From CAZYBU01 sp964645775 (GTDB lineage Bacteria; Spirochaetota; UBA4802; UBA5550): a stretch of 64,000 nt of DNA. The DNA lies in NCBI GenBank assembly GCA_964645775.1, contig CAZYBU010000003.1, forward strand, positions 1-64,000, read 5' to 3'. Numbering within the stretch: position 1 is the stretch's first letter; every line of letters begins with the position of its first letter. Below the pieces are notes generated by a model. That model made no database searches. It was not told the DNA's origin and saw nothing but the letters and a program-made list of their open reading frames with translations. This document shows positions 50,681-60,372 of the stretch, in pieces. The position numbers were made by a program, and so were the translations under genes.

Positions 50681-53643
50681 GGGTCCCGGCTGATAAGATT
50701 GTCTATGACATCGATGATCTCGCTGCGGATGCGGTTCAGCTCCTCGGTCTCGAGGCCCCAGGTTATGATGGGAATCTCTTCCAGGTAAATGGTGCCGGTG
50801 TTGGCGTCCATGGTGACGTTGTCTCCCTGCTTCAGCGACATGCCGTCAAAACCTATATCTTCCCCCTCCCCGTTTCGCCAGTGAACGTCCGTGATACACG
50901 GTTTCCTTTCGCCGATGGCAACCAATGCGGCGTGAGAAGTTATACCTCCCTCGCGGGAGATATAGCCGGCAAAACGCTTCTCCTTGAGAATAACACCCGG
51001 CGGAACGTTACTCTCTGTGACGAAAATAAGAGGCCCCTCGTAATCGGGTATGCGTGTCGGATCCTTTATGAGGCGGCCCCGTACCGCGCCGCCGTTCACC
51101 GGTTTACCGCGGGCTATGACAGGGAACTCCTGGGCTACTTTCCGGTCCAGGTACGTCACTACTACGGGACGGTTAAGGCTGAAGGCGGTCCTCTTTATGA
51201 GTTTAAATTCGCTGTAGATACCCTCCCGGTAGAAATCGTAACTGTTTGCCACAACAGCGATGGGGGACTGTTTCAGGGTCCGGGACTGGACAATGTAAAG
51301 GAGGCCGCGCCTCAGAGCGAACTCGATGTCCGTCGGGAACCTCTGGACCCTCTCGTCGTGATAACGGAAACGACCGAGAGTGTCATAATGCTCCGGGTAG
51401 CTTTTCATGAAATCTTCGATGGATGAGGGGGCCACCAGGCCATCGGCTATGACGTCTCCGAAGAAGCCTTCCCGGAATTCCATCTGCTCCGGGTAGCGGT
51501 TGCCGATTCGGCCGGATACCGGGTTGCGTGTAAAATAGACACCGGAACAGTCCCGGGATGTCATGATGGGAAGACACTCCTGCACCAGGCAGGCGGTCTG
51601 GAACATCTCCGGTATCCGCATCTCTCGAACCTGCAGCTGCACGATATCCTTCTCGAAAGATCGGAAGACGGCCAGGGTAGACTCGAAGAGCTGCTCAAAG
51701 GGATCATCGGGAATGCCCCGGCCACCGGTCATCTCTCCTATGATATCATTGATCCTGCCGGCGATGGAGGTGAGGCCCTCCAGGTCCTGCAGGTAGAGTT
51801 TCTCGTAGCTGTCGGAACCGGCCTTTCGGATAACGACCCTGGGATCGATGTCCAGGACGCTCCGGGCGTAGCTCAGCATGAAACTGATACAGGCCTGAGG
51901 GGCCCGGAAAGGTTCATCCAATCCGTGGGACCACCGGCGGGCGATGCTTTGATTTATGCCGATATGGCTGATGGTATCCAGAATTCCCGGCATGGAGACC
52001 ATAGCCCCGGAGCGTGCCATGAGGAGGAGCGGGTTCCCCGGGTCACCAAACCGTCTTCCGGTCCGCGCCTCCATCGTTTCCACGATCCCCTTCAGGGAGA
52101 GTCGGAACTCATCCATGCGGCCGGAACGTTTCAGGGTGTGCCAGGTAAGTGTGCTGTACCCGAAACCGGGAGGAATATACACGTCATCCAGGCCGTTATT
52201 AATGACGATGCGGCTGTTCCTCACCTGAGCGAGGCCCTTGCCCCCCATAAATTCCGGATTAATCTTTGATTCATCATCTTCGTTGTCATCGGTACCGAAA
52301 CGGAAGATGAGCCGGGAGAGGGGGATCGCTTCAGAGTAATCGAGATCTCCAAGGACCTTCTGAAACACCTCCCGTTTTTCCCCTTCGTGGAAGGTCCGTA
52401 TATTATTAATCATGTTTCCCAGGAGGTGGGTGGTCTTTTCCCGTATGATATTGTTCAGAAGTCGGGTTACGGAAGAAGGAACGTCATCGGTCCCCCGGCA
52501 GGCCCGTGAGTAGAGGTCCCTCAGGTTGTAAAAGTTGTTCTCCAGCTCCGCTGTCATGGCGTCGAGGATGCTGGGGAAATGGGCCACACGGTCCGGCCTC
52601 TCCCGGATGCGGGAGAAGAGCTCCTCCATAAGAAAGGCGAAACGCCCCAGATGCTTGGTCCCGTGACCCACGGACCGGGCACAGAGTGCCAGGTTATAGA
52701 CGATCCTCAGGGAATCGACGTAGTTCTCCCGCGCAACCGTTCCCCGTTCGGAATTGACAATATTCGAATAGTGTATAAAGGAAATCTGTTCCAGAAGGAC
52801 ATCCACAGTGATAAGGCCCAGGAGAAGCTGCCCTTTTTTCTCTATCGGATTACAGCTTATCTCCTCAATGAGTTTCTTTAAAAGATAGCGGGTGTATCCC
52901 ATCTCGATCCGGTCCCAGTCCATGTTCCACAGGTTTTCCAGGAAATCACCGTAATTCCGGCTGAAGAATTCATAACTCTCCAGATGGGAACAGGGAGAGA
53001 AATCAAGGTTCCTCATGACCTTTGGAAGGATACCGGAATACTCATGGCGGAAATCGGACCCGGAACCGATCCATGCGCTCTGGAGTTTCTCCCTGAGTCT
53101 CTTCAGGCGGTCGAATATTTCACTCTCCAGGAACGTTTCTTTCTTCTCCCTTTCCGCACCCACGATGGTACTCCCGTCTATGAGACCCGAGGGTTTGTCG
53201 GAATGGAGAAATTCTTCGAAGGCGTCGATTTTCCTGATTACCCTGTCGGACAGGTGCTGGTGTACCAGCCTGCGGATGTCCGAGGCAAAGGATGAGAAAA
53301 CAGGATCTTCCCTGTACTCGGCGTCAAAATCGTGGGCGATATCCCTCAGTTCCGTAATATCGATATCAAAAAGGTTGAACCTGGGGATATGACGTATGAT
53401 CTCCCGAATAAGGGTATATATCTCCTCGAACTCCCGGCCGTCATAGGTCTCCATGAAACCTGCCATACTCTTCTCCAGACCGGCCACGGATTCCGTGGAG
53501 GTTCCGGAGAGAAGGGGGGTCATGCGCATGTAATAGACTACGCGGGCCAGGCCTTCACGCACCTTTTCTGCGGTAGCCCCGGAAAGAGAGCCAAAAAGGA
53601 GATTGATGTCATCTGTTCCATCTATGGTTGCCGAATCGTACAT
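50659..53643 (-). CDS. PPDK/PEP-synthase-like protein lacking the PEP barrel
   Basis: A 994-aa protein. Residues 1-470 are helical and unrecognised. From about 475 it follows pyruvate phosphate dikinase: FMGGKGLAQV, PPGFGYST, ARSGAMVSMPGILDT, an ATP-grasp core with VYFTRNPVSG, PTDIEFALRRG and VQSR, then a swivelling phosphohistidine domain with His904 in GGITSHAALVA. The chain ends there; the C-terminal PEP/pyruvate TIM barrel of PPDK and PpsA is missing. It resembles dikinases that pass phosphate to another acceptor (as in glucan water dikinase or rifampicin phosphotransferase), but the acceptor is unknown. Two further minus-strand genes lie upstream. The ribosome site is weak (GGA). Confidence 0.8.
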   Translation of the reverse strand: MYDSATIDGTDDINLLFGSLSGATAEKVREGLARVVYYMRMTPLLSGTSTESVAGLEKSMAGFMETYDGREFEEIYTLIREIIRHIPRFNLFDIDITELRDIAHDFDAEYREDPVFSSFASDIRRLVHQHLSDRVIRKIDAFEEFLHSDKPSGLIDGSTIVGAEREKKETFLESEIFDRLKRLREKLQSAWIGSGSDFRHEYSGILPKVMRNLDFSPCSHLESYEFFSRNYGDFLENLWNMDWDRIEMGYTRYLLKKLIEEISCNPIEKKGQLLLGLITVDVLLEQISFIHYSNIVNSERGTVARENYVDSLRIVYNLALCARSVGHGTKHLGRFAFLMEELFSRIRERPDRVAHFPSILDAMTAELENNFYNLRDLYSRACRGTDDVPSSVTRLLNNIIREKTTHLLGNMINNIRTFHEGEKREVFQKVLGDLDYSEAIPLSRLIFRFGTDDNEDDESKINPEFMGGKGLAQVRNSRIVINNGLDDVYIPPGFGYSTLTWHTLKRSGRMDEFRLSLKGIVETMEARTGRRFGDPGNPLLLMARSGAMVSMPGILDTISHIGINQSIARRWSHGLDEPFRAPQACISFMLSYARSVLDIDPRVVIRKAGSDSYEKLYLQDLEGLTSIAGRINDIIGEMTGGRGIPDDPFEQLFESTLAVFRSFEKDIVQLQVREMRIPEMFQTACLVQECLPIMTSRDCSGVYFTRNPVSGRIGNRYPEQMEFREGFFGDVIADGLVAPSSIEDFMKSYPEHYDTLGRFRYHDERVQRFPTDIEFALRRGLLYIVQSRTLKQSPIAVVANSYDFYREGIYSEFKLIKRTAFSLNRPVVVTYLDRKVAQEFPVIARGKPVNGGAVRGRLIKDPTRIPDYEGPLIFVTESNVPPGVILKEKRFAGYISREGGITSHAALVAIGERKPCITDVHWRNGEGEDIGFDGMSLKQGDNVTMDANTGTIYLEEIPIITWGLETEELNRIRSEIIDVIDNLISRDPYRKSPL

Positions 53644-53689
53644 GGTTCCATAACGATCGGCCGACCGGGAGTGTCAACGGCTTTTCAGG

Positions 53690-54286
53690 CTAGATAAAAT
53701 GATAGAAGTCCGATTCCCTGCCCAGCTGGCCCTCCAGTATGGCAAGCAATTCCGCGCTTTGCATGCGGTCCAGAGGAACGCCAAACCGGTCCAGTTTCCA
53801 GGTACGGGGACTCAGGAGAGGTATGTTCTTAATCCAGTGCATCTCTTCTTCCGGAGGTGTATCCACCCTTCGTGAGAAGCGGACATGGTTATGATGACTC
53901 CTGACCTCGAATATCTGCAGATATATCCTTCCGGCCGATGGATAGGTCAAAACCACCGTTTCATGGGCAAATTGTTCCACGTCATTCCAGTGGATATCAA
54001 AATGCCTCGCGCATTCATGCTCCCCGATGCTTTCTCTTTTGATCACGATTTTCATGGTGCAGAGTTTTACGAAGAGTATCATCAGCGCGATAAGGACCGG
54101 TGCCACGATAATCCAGGCGAGGGCTGATATAAAAAAAGTCAGCAGGACCACGAAATCACCTTCAAGCCCCGAGAGAAGCATGACAGGGAAGACAAGGGCC
54201 GGAGGGGAAACCAGCACAAGGAAAAGCACGAAGAATACCACAATTCGTGTCAGGTATTGCGCGTGAAACTCACGGATCTCTTTCAT
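53690..54286 (-). CDS. Membrane protein with PH-like (YcxB-type) domain
   Basis: A 198-aa protein with two N-terminal membrane helices (about 13-35 and 45-72) and a cytoplasmic beta-rich domain whose 'MKIVIKRESIGEH', 'NDVEQFAHETVVLTYPSAGRIYLQIF' strands resemble the bacterial PH-like YcxB domain. Function unknown. It lies between the degenerate GGDEF protein (103 bp upstream) and the PPDK-like gene (46 bp downstream) on the same strand, so the three may form one unit. No clear ribosome site. Confidence 0.55.
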   Translation of the reverse strand: MKEIREFHAQYLTRIVVFFVLFLVLVSPPALVFPVMLLSGLEGDFVVLLTFFISALAWIIVAPVLIALMILFVKLCTMKIVIKRESIGEHECARHFDIHWNDVEQFAHETVVLTYPSAGRIYLQIFEVRSHHNHVRFSRRVDTPPEEEMHWIKNIPLLSPRTWKLDRFGVPLDRMQSAELLAILEGQLGRESDFYHFI

Positions 54287-54389
54287 ACCACAATCATGCA
54301 GGTCAGGCAGAAATATGACAAATACAATTTATGTCACTTCTGGCTTTTCCCGGAATAGTCACGTTTCCAGGGATACGCTCCGAAGAACA

Positions 54390-57035
54390 CTATCCTCCGG
54401 TGAGCCCTATCAGTGTTTTGTCTATATTCCCGAACCGGTCAAGATCCCTTTCGGCTACGATATGGTTCGGATCACGTATCAGGGCGATAAAACCGCTTCC
54501 CTGCTGCTGAGCGTAGCTGAGAAGATGCCTGGTCACGGATAGGGTCCAGGTAAGTGGCGTACCCACCCTCTCTTCGTAGAGCCCAATACTGGCAGATACC
54601 TGGCCGGCATCTTTACCATCATGAAGTATGACTTCCTGCTGGAGACGCGCATTAACATTCGCCAGCAGATCAGCCGCTTCGGAGAGGGTCGACTCATTAA
54701 TAAATCCCATGATCTGACCTCCGCGAATCCTGAACGCCAGATTTTTCCTGTTACCCGGTTGGGATAACTCCTGTAAAAGGTGTTTGCTGGTCCTTCTTAG
54801 AATCTCATCCCCTACATCGTGACCATAGAGTCTGTTCGCCTTCTTGAAACCGTCCGCTTCCACGATAAAAAGAAATCGTCCCGGAGGACCGGCATAATTT
54901 TTATCGCTGTCATAGAGCCGGGGCATCAGCTGGTCTTCAAAGTATTCGTATTTCCAGAGTCCTGTCAGGCTGTCCCTGTATAGCCGGTTAAGACCTTCCT
55001 GGAGCTGCCGATCCTTCTTCAGCTCCTCGGAATCTTCCCCCGTAAAACCTTCGGTTATGTCTTCATAATCTTCTTCGATCTTTTCCGGCCCGCGGATATC
55101 AGCCAGTTGTCCCGAAAGTTCTTCCTTTTCCGTTTTCATGCCCTCAACTCCCTCATGGTTAAGGATCTCAGCGATATGGAATCCGAGAGAAGAGAGGGAT
55201 TCAAGGAGGTGCCGCAGGGTCACGCTGTCACAGTCGATGATCCTGGAGAGAGGGAGAGCGCGTGAATCCCGAATAGTCGCGCGGGTATAGAAATCGTAAT
55301 TCCGGTACAGGTTTTCATCGATTATCTCTCTCCTCTGCTCGTAATCGCTGATAAGCCGGAGGGTCCGAATCGCCAGCTCGTAGCTTTCCGATGCCACCTT
55401 TCGGAGGACCTCCCTTGCCCCCCTGAGGGAAGGCTCCAGAGAACCCTCGGAGACCTGCATGGTCATGAGGGCTTTCACGAACTTGTCCACGGTCATCTTT
55501 TCTGGCAGCTCGATTCGTATCAGCTCACGGTAAAGGTTTCCCATGAGTTCGAATTTTTCCATGGTATACCGCGCGGCAACGCCTGTAATATCGGGATGCA
55601 GTTTAAGGTAATCATTGAATTCCTTCTGATCAAAAATAAGGACCAGGCTCTCCTGATCCGAAAAGATTTCCACGAAATAGCGGATATACCCCTCCACCAG
55701 CCTGAGAAGTCGGAAGAAGGGTTTCTTTTTCATATCCTTTATCCAGTTGGAGTAGTTACCCTTCGCTTCCTGGCGGAAGAGCCGGTCCTCAAGGTAGGGT
55801 CCCCTGGGAAGCAGCCGCTGGAGTGCCCTCTCCAGCTCCTCGATTCGTCCTATCAGTTTCTCCTCTTCTCCATCCTGGCGCTCTTTACGTTCCCTGTCCC
55901 GGCCCCGGGCTGCCATGGTCAGGTGTTTTTCCCGTTCATCGATGGTCCTGTTTTCGTTCAAGAGGTAAAGTATCTGGTTCCCGGAATAAACGGGAAAACC
56001 TTCTTTCGAAGTATAGTAGGAGGCCAGGACACCCATGACACTTTTACCCGCGTGACGGAGGGGATCGATGGGAGTGACCCTGTTATCTACGATGCGCTGG
56101 TCCAGCAGGTTATGAACCGTGGACATAAAACCGTGGTCCGTGTCCCTCCCCCTGAAGGCCCTGGAGATCGTATCGGCGATCATGTCCCGGTTGTAGTTAA
56201 TCTTACAGTAGATCCGGGCAAAGGCGTTCATCTCTTCACTCAACATATAGGGTTGATAGGATGCCCCACCTTTGACATTGGACAAATTTTGCAGAGGTTC
56301 CTGAAGGCGGAGGATGATCTCAAGTGAATTGTACTCAAGAGTGCTGAAAAGATAGTATTCGTTGTCCAGAACAGGACGAAGGTGCCGTGTCACCTCCTTT
56401 TGCCACGCAGGAAGAGTGTCCCGGACAAGTTTAAATGCCGATTCCCTCAGGTAGTGGCGAAAAAGGGTAAGAGTGCCGTGTTCCAGGCTGAAGAGGGTAA
56501 GCCGTATCCAATCAAGCACGCTTCCGGAAGTCTGGAGTTGAGATATCTCCTGGAGGGCCTTCTCCTCCCTTTTTCTCTCCCTGGCGTGCCGCTCGTGACG
56601 TCCCTTTATTGAATGAAGCATATCCTCCAGCAGGCGCCGGATTACGGCAGGGGATAGACGGGCACGGGAAATCCTGTCAATTTCCCCCTTCTCCTTCTCT
56701 GTCAGAACAACCCTGTTGGTTTTAATATACGAATCCAGCCTCTGGAGGGTGTCACCGAAGGAGACAAGGGCCGACTCTGCCGGATCATCCCTCTCTCCCT
56801 TCATCTTTTCCAGGAGGTTCTTAAGCTTATCCATGTCGTTGAGATGCTCTTCCGAGTAAGGCTCAACGTCATCAAAATATTTTTTTATGGTTTTATCCGT
56901 CATCCCCGGTACCCTGGATTTTAGTTTTTCTGCCGCCGGAGCAGGAGTCAAGATTAATCCGTCCCCATCCTCTCCTTCAAGCTTCTTTGCCCGGATGGGA
57001 ACACGCTCACCATGAAAATCTGGAGTTGACAACAC
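54390..57035 (-). CDS. Large helical protein with degenerate GGDEF domain
   Basis: An 881-aa soluble protein. Residues 1-660 are mostly helical and charged without a recognised domain; residues about 690-830 are a GGDEF-type fold: 'RDSLTGLWKYEYFEDQL', 'DGFKKANRLYGHDVGDEIL' (the NTP-binding stretch) but the signature GG(D/E)EF is GGQIM (from Gly772). Loss of the catalytic acids makes cyclic-di-GMP synthesis unlikely; it may bind GTP or cyclic-di-GMP. The listed start is GTG; an ATG at 56903 with GGGG before it would remove 44 residues. It is encoded upstream of the PH-like and PPDK-like genes. Confidence 0.75.
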   Translation of the reverse strand: MLSTPDFHGERVPIRAKKLEGEDGDGLILTPAPAAEKLKSRVPGMTDKTIKKYFDDVEPYSEEHLNDMDKLKNLLEKMKGERDDPAESALVSFGDTLQRLDSYIKTNRVVLTEKEKGEIDRISRARLSPAVIRRLLEDMLHSIKGRHERHARERKREEKALQEISQLQTSGSVLDWIRLTLFSLEHGTLTLFRHYLRESAFKLVRDTLPAWQKEVTRHLRPVLDNEYYLFSTLEYNSLEIILRLQEPLQNLSNVKGGASYQPYMLSEEMNAFARIYCKINYNRDMIADTISRAFRGRDTDHGFMSTVHNLLDQRIVDNRVTPIDPLRHAGKSVMGVLASYYTSKEGFPVYSGNQILYLLNENRTIDEREKHLTMAARGRDRERKERQDGEEEKLIGRIEELERALQRLLPRGPYLEDRLFRQEAKGNYSNWIKDMKKKPFFRLLRLVEGYIRYFVEIFSDQESLVLIFDQKEFNDYLKLHPDITGVAARYTMEKFELMGNLYRELIRIELPEKMTVDKFVKALMTMQVSEGSLEPSLRGAREVLRKVASESYELAIRTLRLISDYEQRREIIDENLYRNYDFYTRATIRDSRALPLSRIIDCDSVTLRHLLESLSSLGFHIAEILNHEGVEGMKTEKEELSGQLADIRGPEKIEEDYEDITEGFTGEDSEELKKDRQLQEGLNRLYRDSLTGLWKYEYFEDQLMPRLYDSDKNYAGPPGRFLFIVEADGFKKANRLYGHDVGDEILRRTSKHLLQELSQPGNRKNLAFRIRGGQIMGFINESTLSEAADLLANVNARLQQEVILHDGKDAGQVSASIGLYEERVGTPLTWTLSVTRHLLSYAQQQGSGFIALIRDPNHIVAERDLDRFGNIDKTLIGLTGG

Positions 57036-57071
57036 CGGACCCGGCGACTAAGCTTACCGAAAGGTGTCAGG

Positions 57072-57668
57072 ATGCACGATACGAAAAGGAAACCCGATCA
57101 TACATTCCGGGAAGGGAGGACCCCTCCGGGCCAGTCCCGGATGATTCGATTCCTCTTCCCGGCTTTTACCCGTCTGCTTTCTCAGAAGGGGGCCATGAGG
57201 CTTTTCAATCACCTGGGCCGAAAAGCGCTGGAAGAGACTCGTGGGATATCTCAGGAGGGGATGGAGACCATCGTGGATGTCGCGGCTCTTCCAGGTATGG
57301 AGGTAGAATCCCGGTACTGGTCCCTGGCCATGATCTTTCGCCATTGCAACCGTATCATTAATCTGATAATCGACATATGCGAAGATCTCGCAACGGGAAG
57401 GGTGCCCGATATGAAGATGAGCACGTCGGATTTCGGACCGGAAGAAGATTCCACTGCGCGGGACCGAAGTCTTTATGAAAGTGAACTCTTCACCATCCTC
57501 CTGAGGATGCAGAACCTGCACCTGGAGGAGTCTGTCCTGACCTGTCCCCATCCCTGGCTTGGGCCGCTTACCGGTCATCAGTGGATCTGTCTCGCCACCC
57601 TGCACCAGTGGATACATCTCCGGCAGATACGAAGAATACGAAAGGCCCTTGAGGAGAAAGGGGACTAA
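57072..57668 (+). CDS. DinB/YfiT-like four-helix protein
   Basis: A 198-aa protein with the DinB-type helix bundle: 'RYWSLAMIFRHCNRIINLIID' holds one metal-ligand His and 'HPWLGPLTGHQWICLATLHQWIHLRQI' holds the later His pair. The family includes thiol-dependent transferases (bacillithiol, mycothiol) and stress proteins; a metal site is likely. AAAGG lies about 8 nt before the ATG. It diverges from the degenerate GGDEF gene (36 bp) and is followed by a thioesterase gene. Confidence 0.65.
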   Translation: MHDTKRKPDHTFREGRTPPGQSRMIRFLFPAFTRLLSQKGAMRLFNHLGRKALEETRGISQEGMETIVDVAALPGMEVESRYWSLAMIFRHCNRIINLIIDICEDLATGRVPDMKMSTSDFGPEEDSTARDRSLYESELFTILLRMQNLHLEESVLTCPHPWLGPLTGHQWICLATLHQWIHLRQIRRIRKALEEKGD

Positions 57669-57701
57669 GGAAAAACCGGCGAGAATGCACAGGAGTAAAC
57701 G

Positions 57702-58178
57702 ATGAAGGGAAAGTATGTTTCAGAGAGTTCGCTGACCGTGGTCCAGCAGATGGTACAGACGGACGCTAATCTGGCCGGGAACGTCCACGGAGGCGTAATC
57801 ATGAAACTTGTGGATAATACGGCCGGAATCGCGGCCATGAGACATGCCGGAAGCAACGCGGTCACCGCTTCCATAGACCGCCTCGATTTTCATAATCCCG
57901 TTTATGTCGGGGACCTGCTCCGTATCTCGGCCAGCGTGAACCTGGTTGGAAGCACATCCATGGAAGTGGGAGCCCGGGTAGAAGCGGAAAACCACATGAC
58001 CGGCGAAGTCCGCCACACCGCGTCCGCCTACCTCACCTTCGTTGCGCTGGACGAAACAGGACAAAAAGCAACCATACCTCCCCTTCTACTCGACACGGAG
58101 ATGGACAAACGAAGAAACAGGGAAGCCGAACTCAGAAGAGAGGCCCGGAAAATGATGCTGGAATCCCAGTCAGGATGA
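57702..58178 (+). CDS. Acyl-CoA thioesterase, YciA/BFIT-type hotdog
   Basis: A 158-aa hotdog-fold protein. 'MVQTDANLAGNVHGGVIMKLVDNTAG' carries the N-x-x-G-x-V-H-G-G-x-x-(M/L) motif with the catalytic Asp, then the strand pattern 'DRLDFHNPVYVGDLL' and 'HTASAYLTFVALDE'. It hydrolyses acyl-CoA to free CoA; the acyl length is not known. AGGAG lies 6 nt before the ATG. It is on the same strand as the DinB-like gene upstream (33 bp) and the acyltransferase downstream (47 bp). Confidence 0.88.
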   Translation: MKGKYVSESSLTVVQQMVQTDANLAGNVHGGVIMKLVDNTAGIAAMRHAGSNAVTASIDRLDFHNPVYVGDLLRISASVNLVGSTSMEVGARVEAENHMTGEVRHTASAYLTFVALDETGQKATIPPLLLDTEMDKRRNREAELRREARKMMLESQSG

Positions 58179-58225
58179 TCAACCTGCTCATTGACATACG
58201 GAAGCAGGAGGGGTAACCTTTCATC

Positions 58226-59518
58226 ATGAACAGGTCCGAAACACCGAAGATCCAGCCGCCGCGATGGTACCGACTGGACAACGCCGCGAAAATATTTCCC
58301 TCTGTAACGGACAGAAGAAGCACTTCCGTTTTCCGGCTTTCCGCCACCCTCCATGAAAAGATCGACCAGCGACGTATCCAGGAGTCCCTGGACCGCGCCA
58401 TGAAGAGGTTCCCCTGGTTTCAGGTCCGGTTAAGGCGCGGTCTTTTCTGGAACTACCTGCGTCCACACCCGGACAAACCTGTAATCCGGGAAGAAAGCGA
58501 TCCCCCCTGCCGCATCTTCAATACCCGGGACAGGGGGTTTCTGCTGCGGGTATTAATCCATAACAGACGGCTCTCCGTTGAATTCTCCCATGTCCTTACA
58601 GACGGGACAGGCGGACTTGAATTTCTGCGGTCCCTGCTGGTCGATTATCTGGACCCCAGCGCCTTCGACACCGACCCTACCCTCCTCGACACCCGCAAAA
58701 CACCGGATCCCGGCGAGTGGACAGACAGTTTCCGGGACTATTACCGCAGAAAAGTCCCTCCTCCCGGGCGTCGGAGCCGGGCTTTCCATCTGAAGGGCAA
58801 AACCGTGTCACCGCACCGATACCGAATCATCACCGGAGTCATGCCTGTTTCCAGAATTCTGGAGGAATCCCGGAAAAGAGGTCTGACCCTCACCGAGTTT
58901 ATAGCCTCGCTTCATATCCACGCCCTCTATCTTACCCAGACCAATATGCCCTGGAAGGAGAGGAAAAAGAATATGCTGCCCATTCGGCTCATGATACCGG
59001 TCAATCTTCGCAAACTTTTTCCCTCCCGGAGCATGCGAAACTTCTTCCTGGCCGTAACGCCCGGTATAGACCCGAGGCTGGGCCGCTTCGAACTGGAAGA
59101 TATCGTCAAACAGGTCTATCACATCATGAGGATTGAGCTCGACGAACGTTTCATTTACCGCCAGATAAGCCGAAACGTGCAGGGAGAGACCAATCCGCTG
59201 GCGCGGATCATTCCCCTTCTCCTCAAGGAACCGATCCAGAGGATGCTCTATTCCCTCCTCGGATCCTCGGGGCATTCCGGGGTCCTATCCAACCTGGGAC
59301 AGGCCCGGCTTCCGGAGAAAGTGAACGGTAGAGTGGAGAGAATTGAATTCATCCCGAACCCTAACCTTCCCTCGGGTGTCAACTCCGGAATTATAAGTTA
59401 CGGCGACACCCTTTACGTTACCTTCGGCCTTCTTATCGAAAACCGGGAGGTGCCGACCAACTTTTTCCGCGAGATCCGGAAAATGGGAATACCGGTCCGG
59501 ATCGAAACCAACGAGTGA
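58226..59518 (+). CDS. Condensation-type acyltransferase
   Basis: A 430-aa protein of the CoA-dependent acyltransferase/condensation superfamily. The catalytic H-x3-D-G motif is HVLTDGTGG near residue 119, and the C-terminal bridge 'SNLGQARLPE' and 'YGDTLYVTFGL' (DFGWG-like position) are also seen. Alcohol acetyltransferases and PapA-like enzymes share this layout and esterify alcohols or lipids. AGGAGGGG precedes the ATG by 12 nt. The next gene, a zinc-ribbon membrane protein, begins 11 nt after the stop. A role in making a lipid or ester is inferred from the company of the thioesterase. Confidence 0.75.
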   Translation: MNRSETPKIQPPRWYRLDNAAKIFPSVTDRRSTSVFRLSATLHEKIDQRRIQESLDRAMKRFPWFQVRLRRGLFWNYLRPHPDKPVIREESDPPCRIFNTRDRGFLLRVLIHNRRLSVEFSHVLTDGTGGLEFLRSLLVDYLDPSAFDTDPTLLDTRKTPDPGEWTDSFRDYYRRKVPPPGRRSRAFHLKGKTVSPHRYRIITGVMPVSRILEESRKRGLTLTEFIASLHIHALYLTQTNMPWKERKKNMLPIRLMIPVNLRKLFPSRSMRNFFLAVTPGIDPRLGRFELEDIVKQVYHIMRIELDERFIYRQISRNVQGETNPLARIIPLLLKEPIQRMLYSLLGSSGHSGVLSNLGQARLPEKVNGRVERIEFIPNPNLPSGVNSGIISYGDTLYVTFGLLIENREVPTNFFREIRKMGIPVRIETNE

Positions 59519-59529
59519 AGGAGCAAAAG

Positions 59530-60234
59530 ATGCCTTACTGTCCAAGATGCGGAGTGGAAGTGGATACCGGTAGAGAGACCTGTCCCCTCTGTGACACCGA
59601 GATACCCGCCCCGGTCCGGGAGACCGGCACGGGAGAAAGCCGGTATCCCGGTGTGGATACCCCTGCCACTACCTCCAACCGACAGCAACGGGTTATCCTC
59701 TGGTCGGTCATTACTGCCCTGATGTTCATAGCCTTTCTGGTCTGCCTCTCCGTGAACCTTCTCCTTGAGGATTCCCTCACATGGGGAGGATACGCCATGA
59801 GCGGCATCGGGGCAGGATGGATTTTCCTGTCTCTTTTGATATGGTTTTTCCGTAATCCCCGGGTGATTATCTCCGGATTCTTTCTCAGTTCCACCGGACT
59901 GCTTGCTCTTCTGGATTTTATTGATGGAAAGCATCACTGGTTTCTGACACTGGGTCTTCCCCTGGCCGGCATGACCACCTTACTGGTCATACTCTCCGTA
60001 TTAACGGGAATCTTCCTTCAGGAGAAGAAGGCCAACCTGGCCGGTTTTATCTTCCTGTATATTACCATTTTCTGCATCGGGATTGATCTTTTGGTATCAG
60101 GGTTTATCGGAGAGGTCTCCCTCAGCTGGTCCTTCATCGTAATGGCATCCCTGCTTCCCCTGGCAGGGCTCCTCCTGGCTTACCATTACCTGCTTTCCAG
60201 GTTCATGAACCTGGAAAGCTACTTTCATCTGTAA
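59530..60234 (+). CDS. Zinc-ribbon, six-helix membrane protein (DUF6320-like)
   Basis: A 234-aa protein that opens with a CxxC...CxxC zinc ribbon (CPRCGVEV, then CPLC) and continues with six membrane helices from about residue 53. This matches DUF6320-type proteins, which are often encoded beside condensation-type acyltransferases as here. The ATG at 59530 has AAGGAG 6 nt upstream; a GTG at 59515 overlaps the previous stop. Function unknown; a membrane partner of the acyltransferase is likely by context. Confidence 0.7.
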   Translation: MPYCPRCGVEVDTGRETCPLCDTEIPAPVRETGTGESRYPGVDTPATTSNRQQRVILWSVITALMFIAFLVCLSVNLLLEDSLTWGGYAMSGIGAGWIFLSLLIWFFRNPRVIISGFFLSSTGLLALLDFIDGKHHWFLTLGLPLAGMTTLLVILSVLTGIFLQEKKANLAGFIFLYITIFCIGIDLLVSGFIGEVSLSWSFIVMASLLPLAGLLLAYHYLLSRFMNLESYFHL

Positions 60235-60372
60235 CATCATTACAAAACCCGGATTTATACAGACTGATCATATTCAAGTGTTCGAGGAGAATTTGACAAT
60301 AGCGCGCCTCCATTTGAATACATGTATCCGTTAAATCTTTCACATCAGTCATATCTGGCACGAGAATTATTG

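Noticed and set aside
50305..51426. 373-codon plus-strand frame
   Set aside because: Overlaps the TauE-like gene in another frame and then runs antisense to the PPDK-like gene; no ribosome site or motif.
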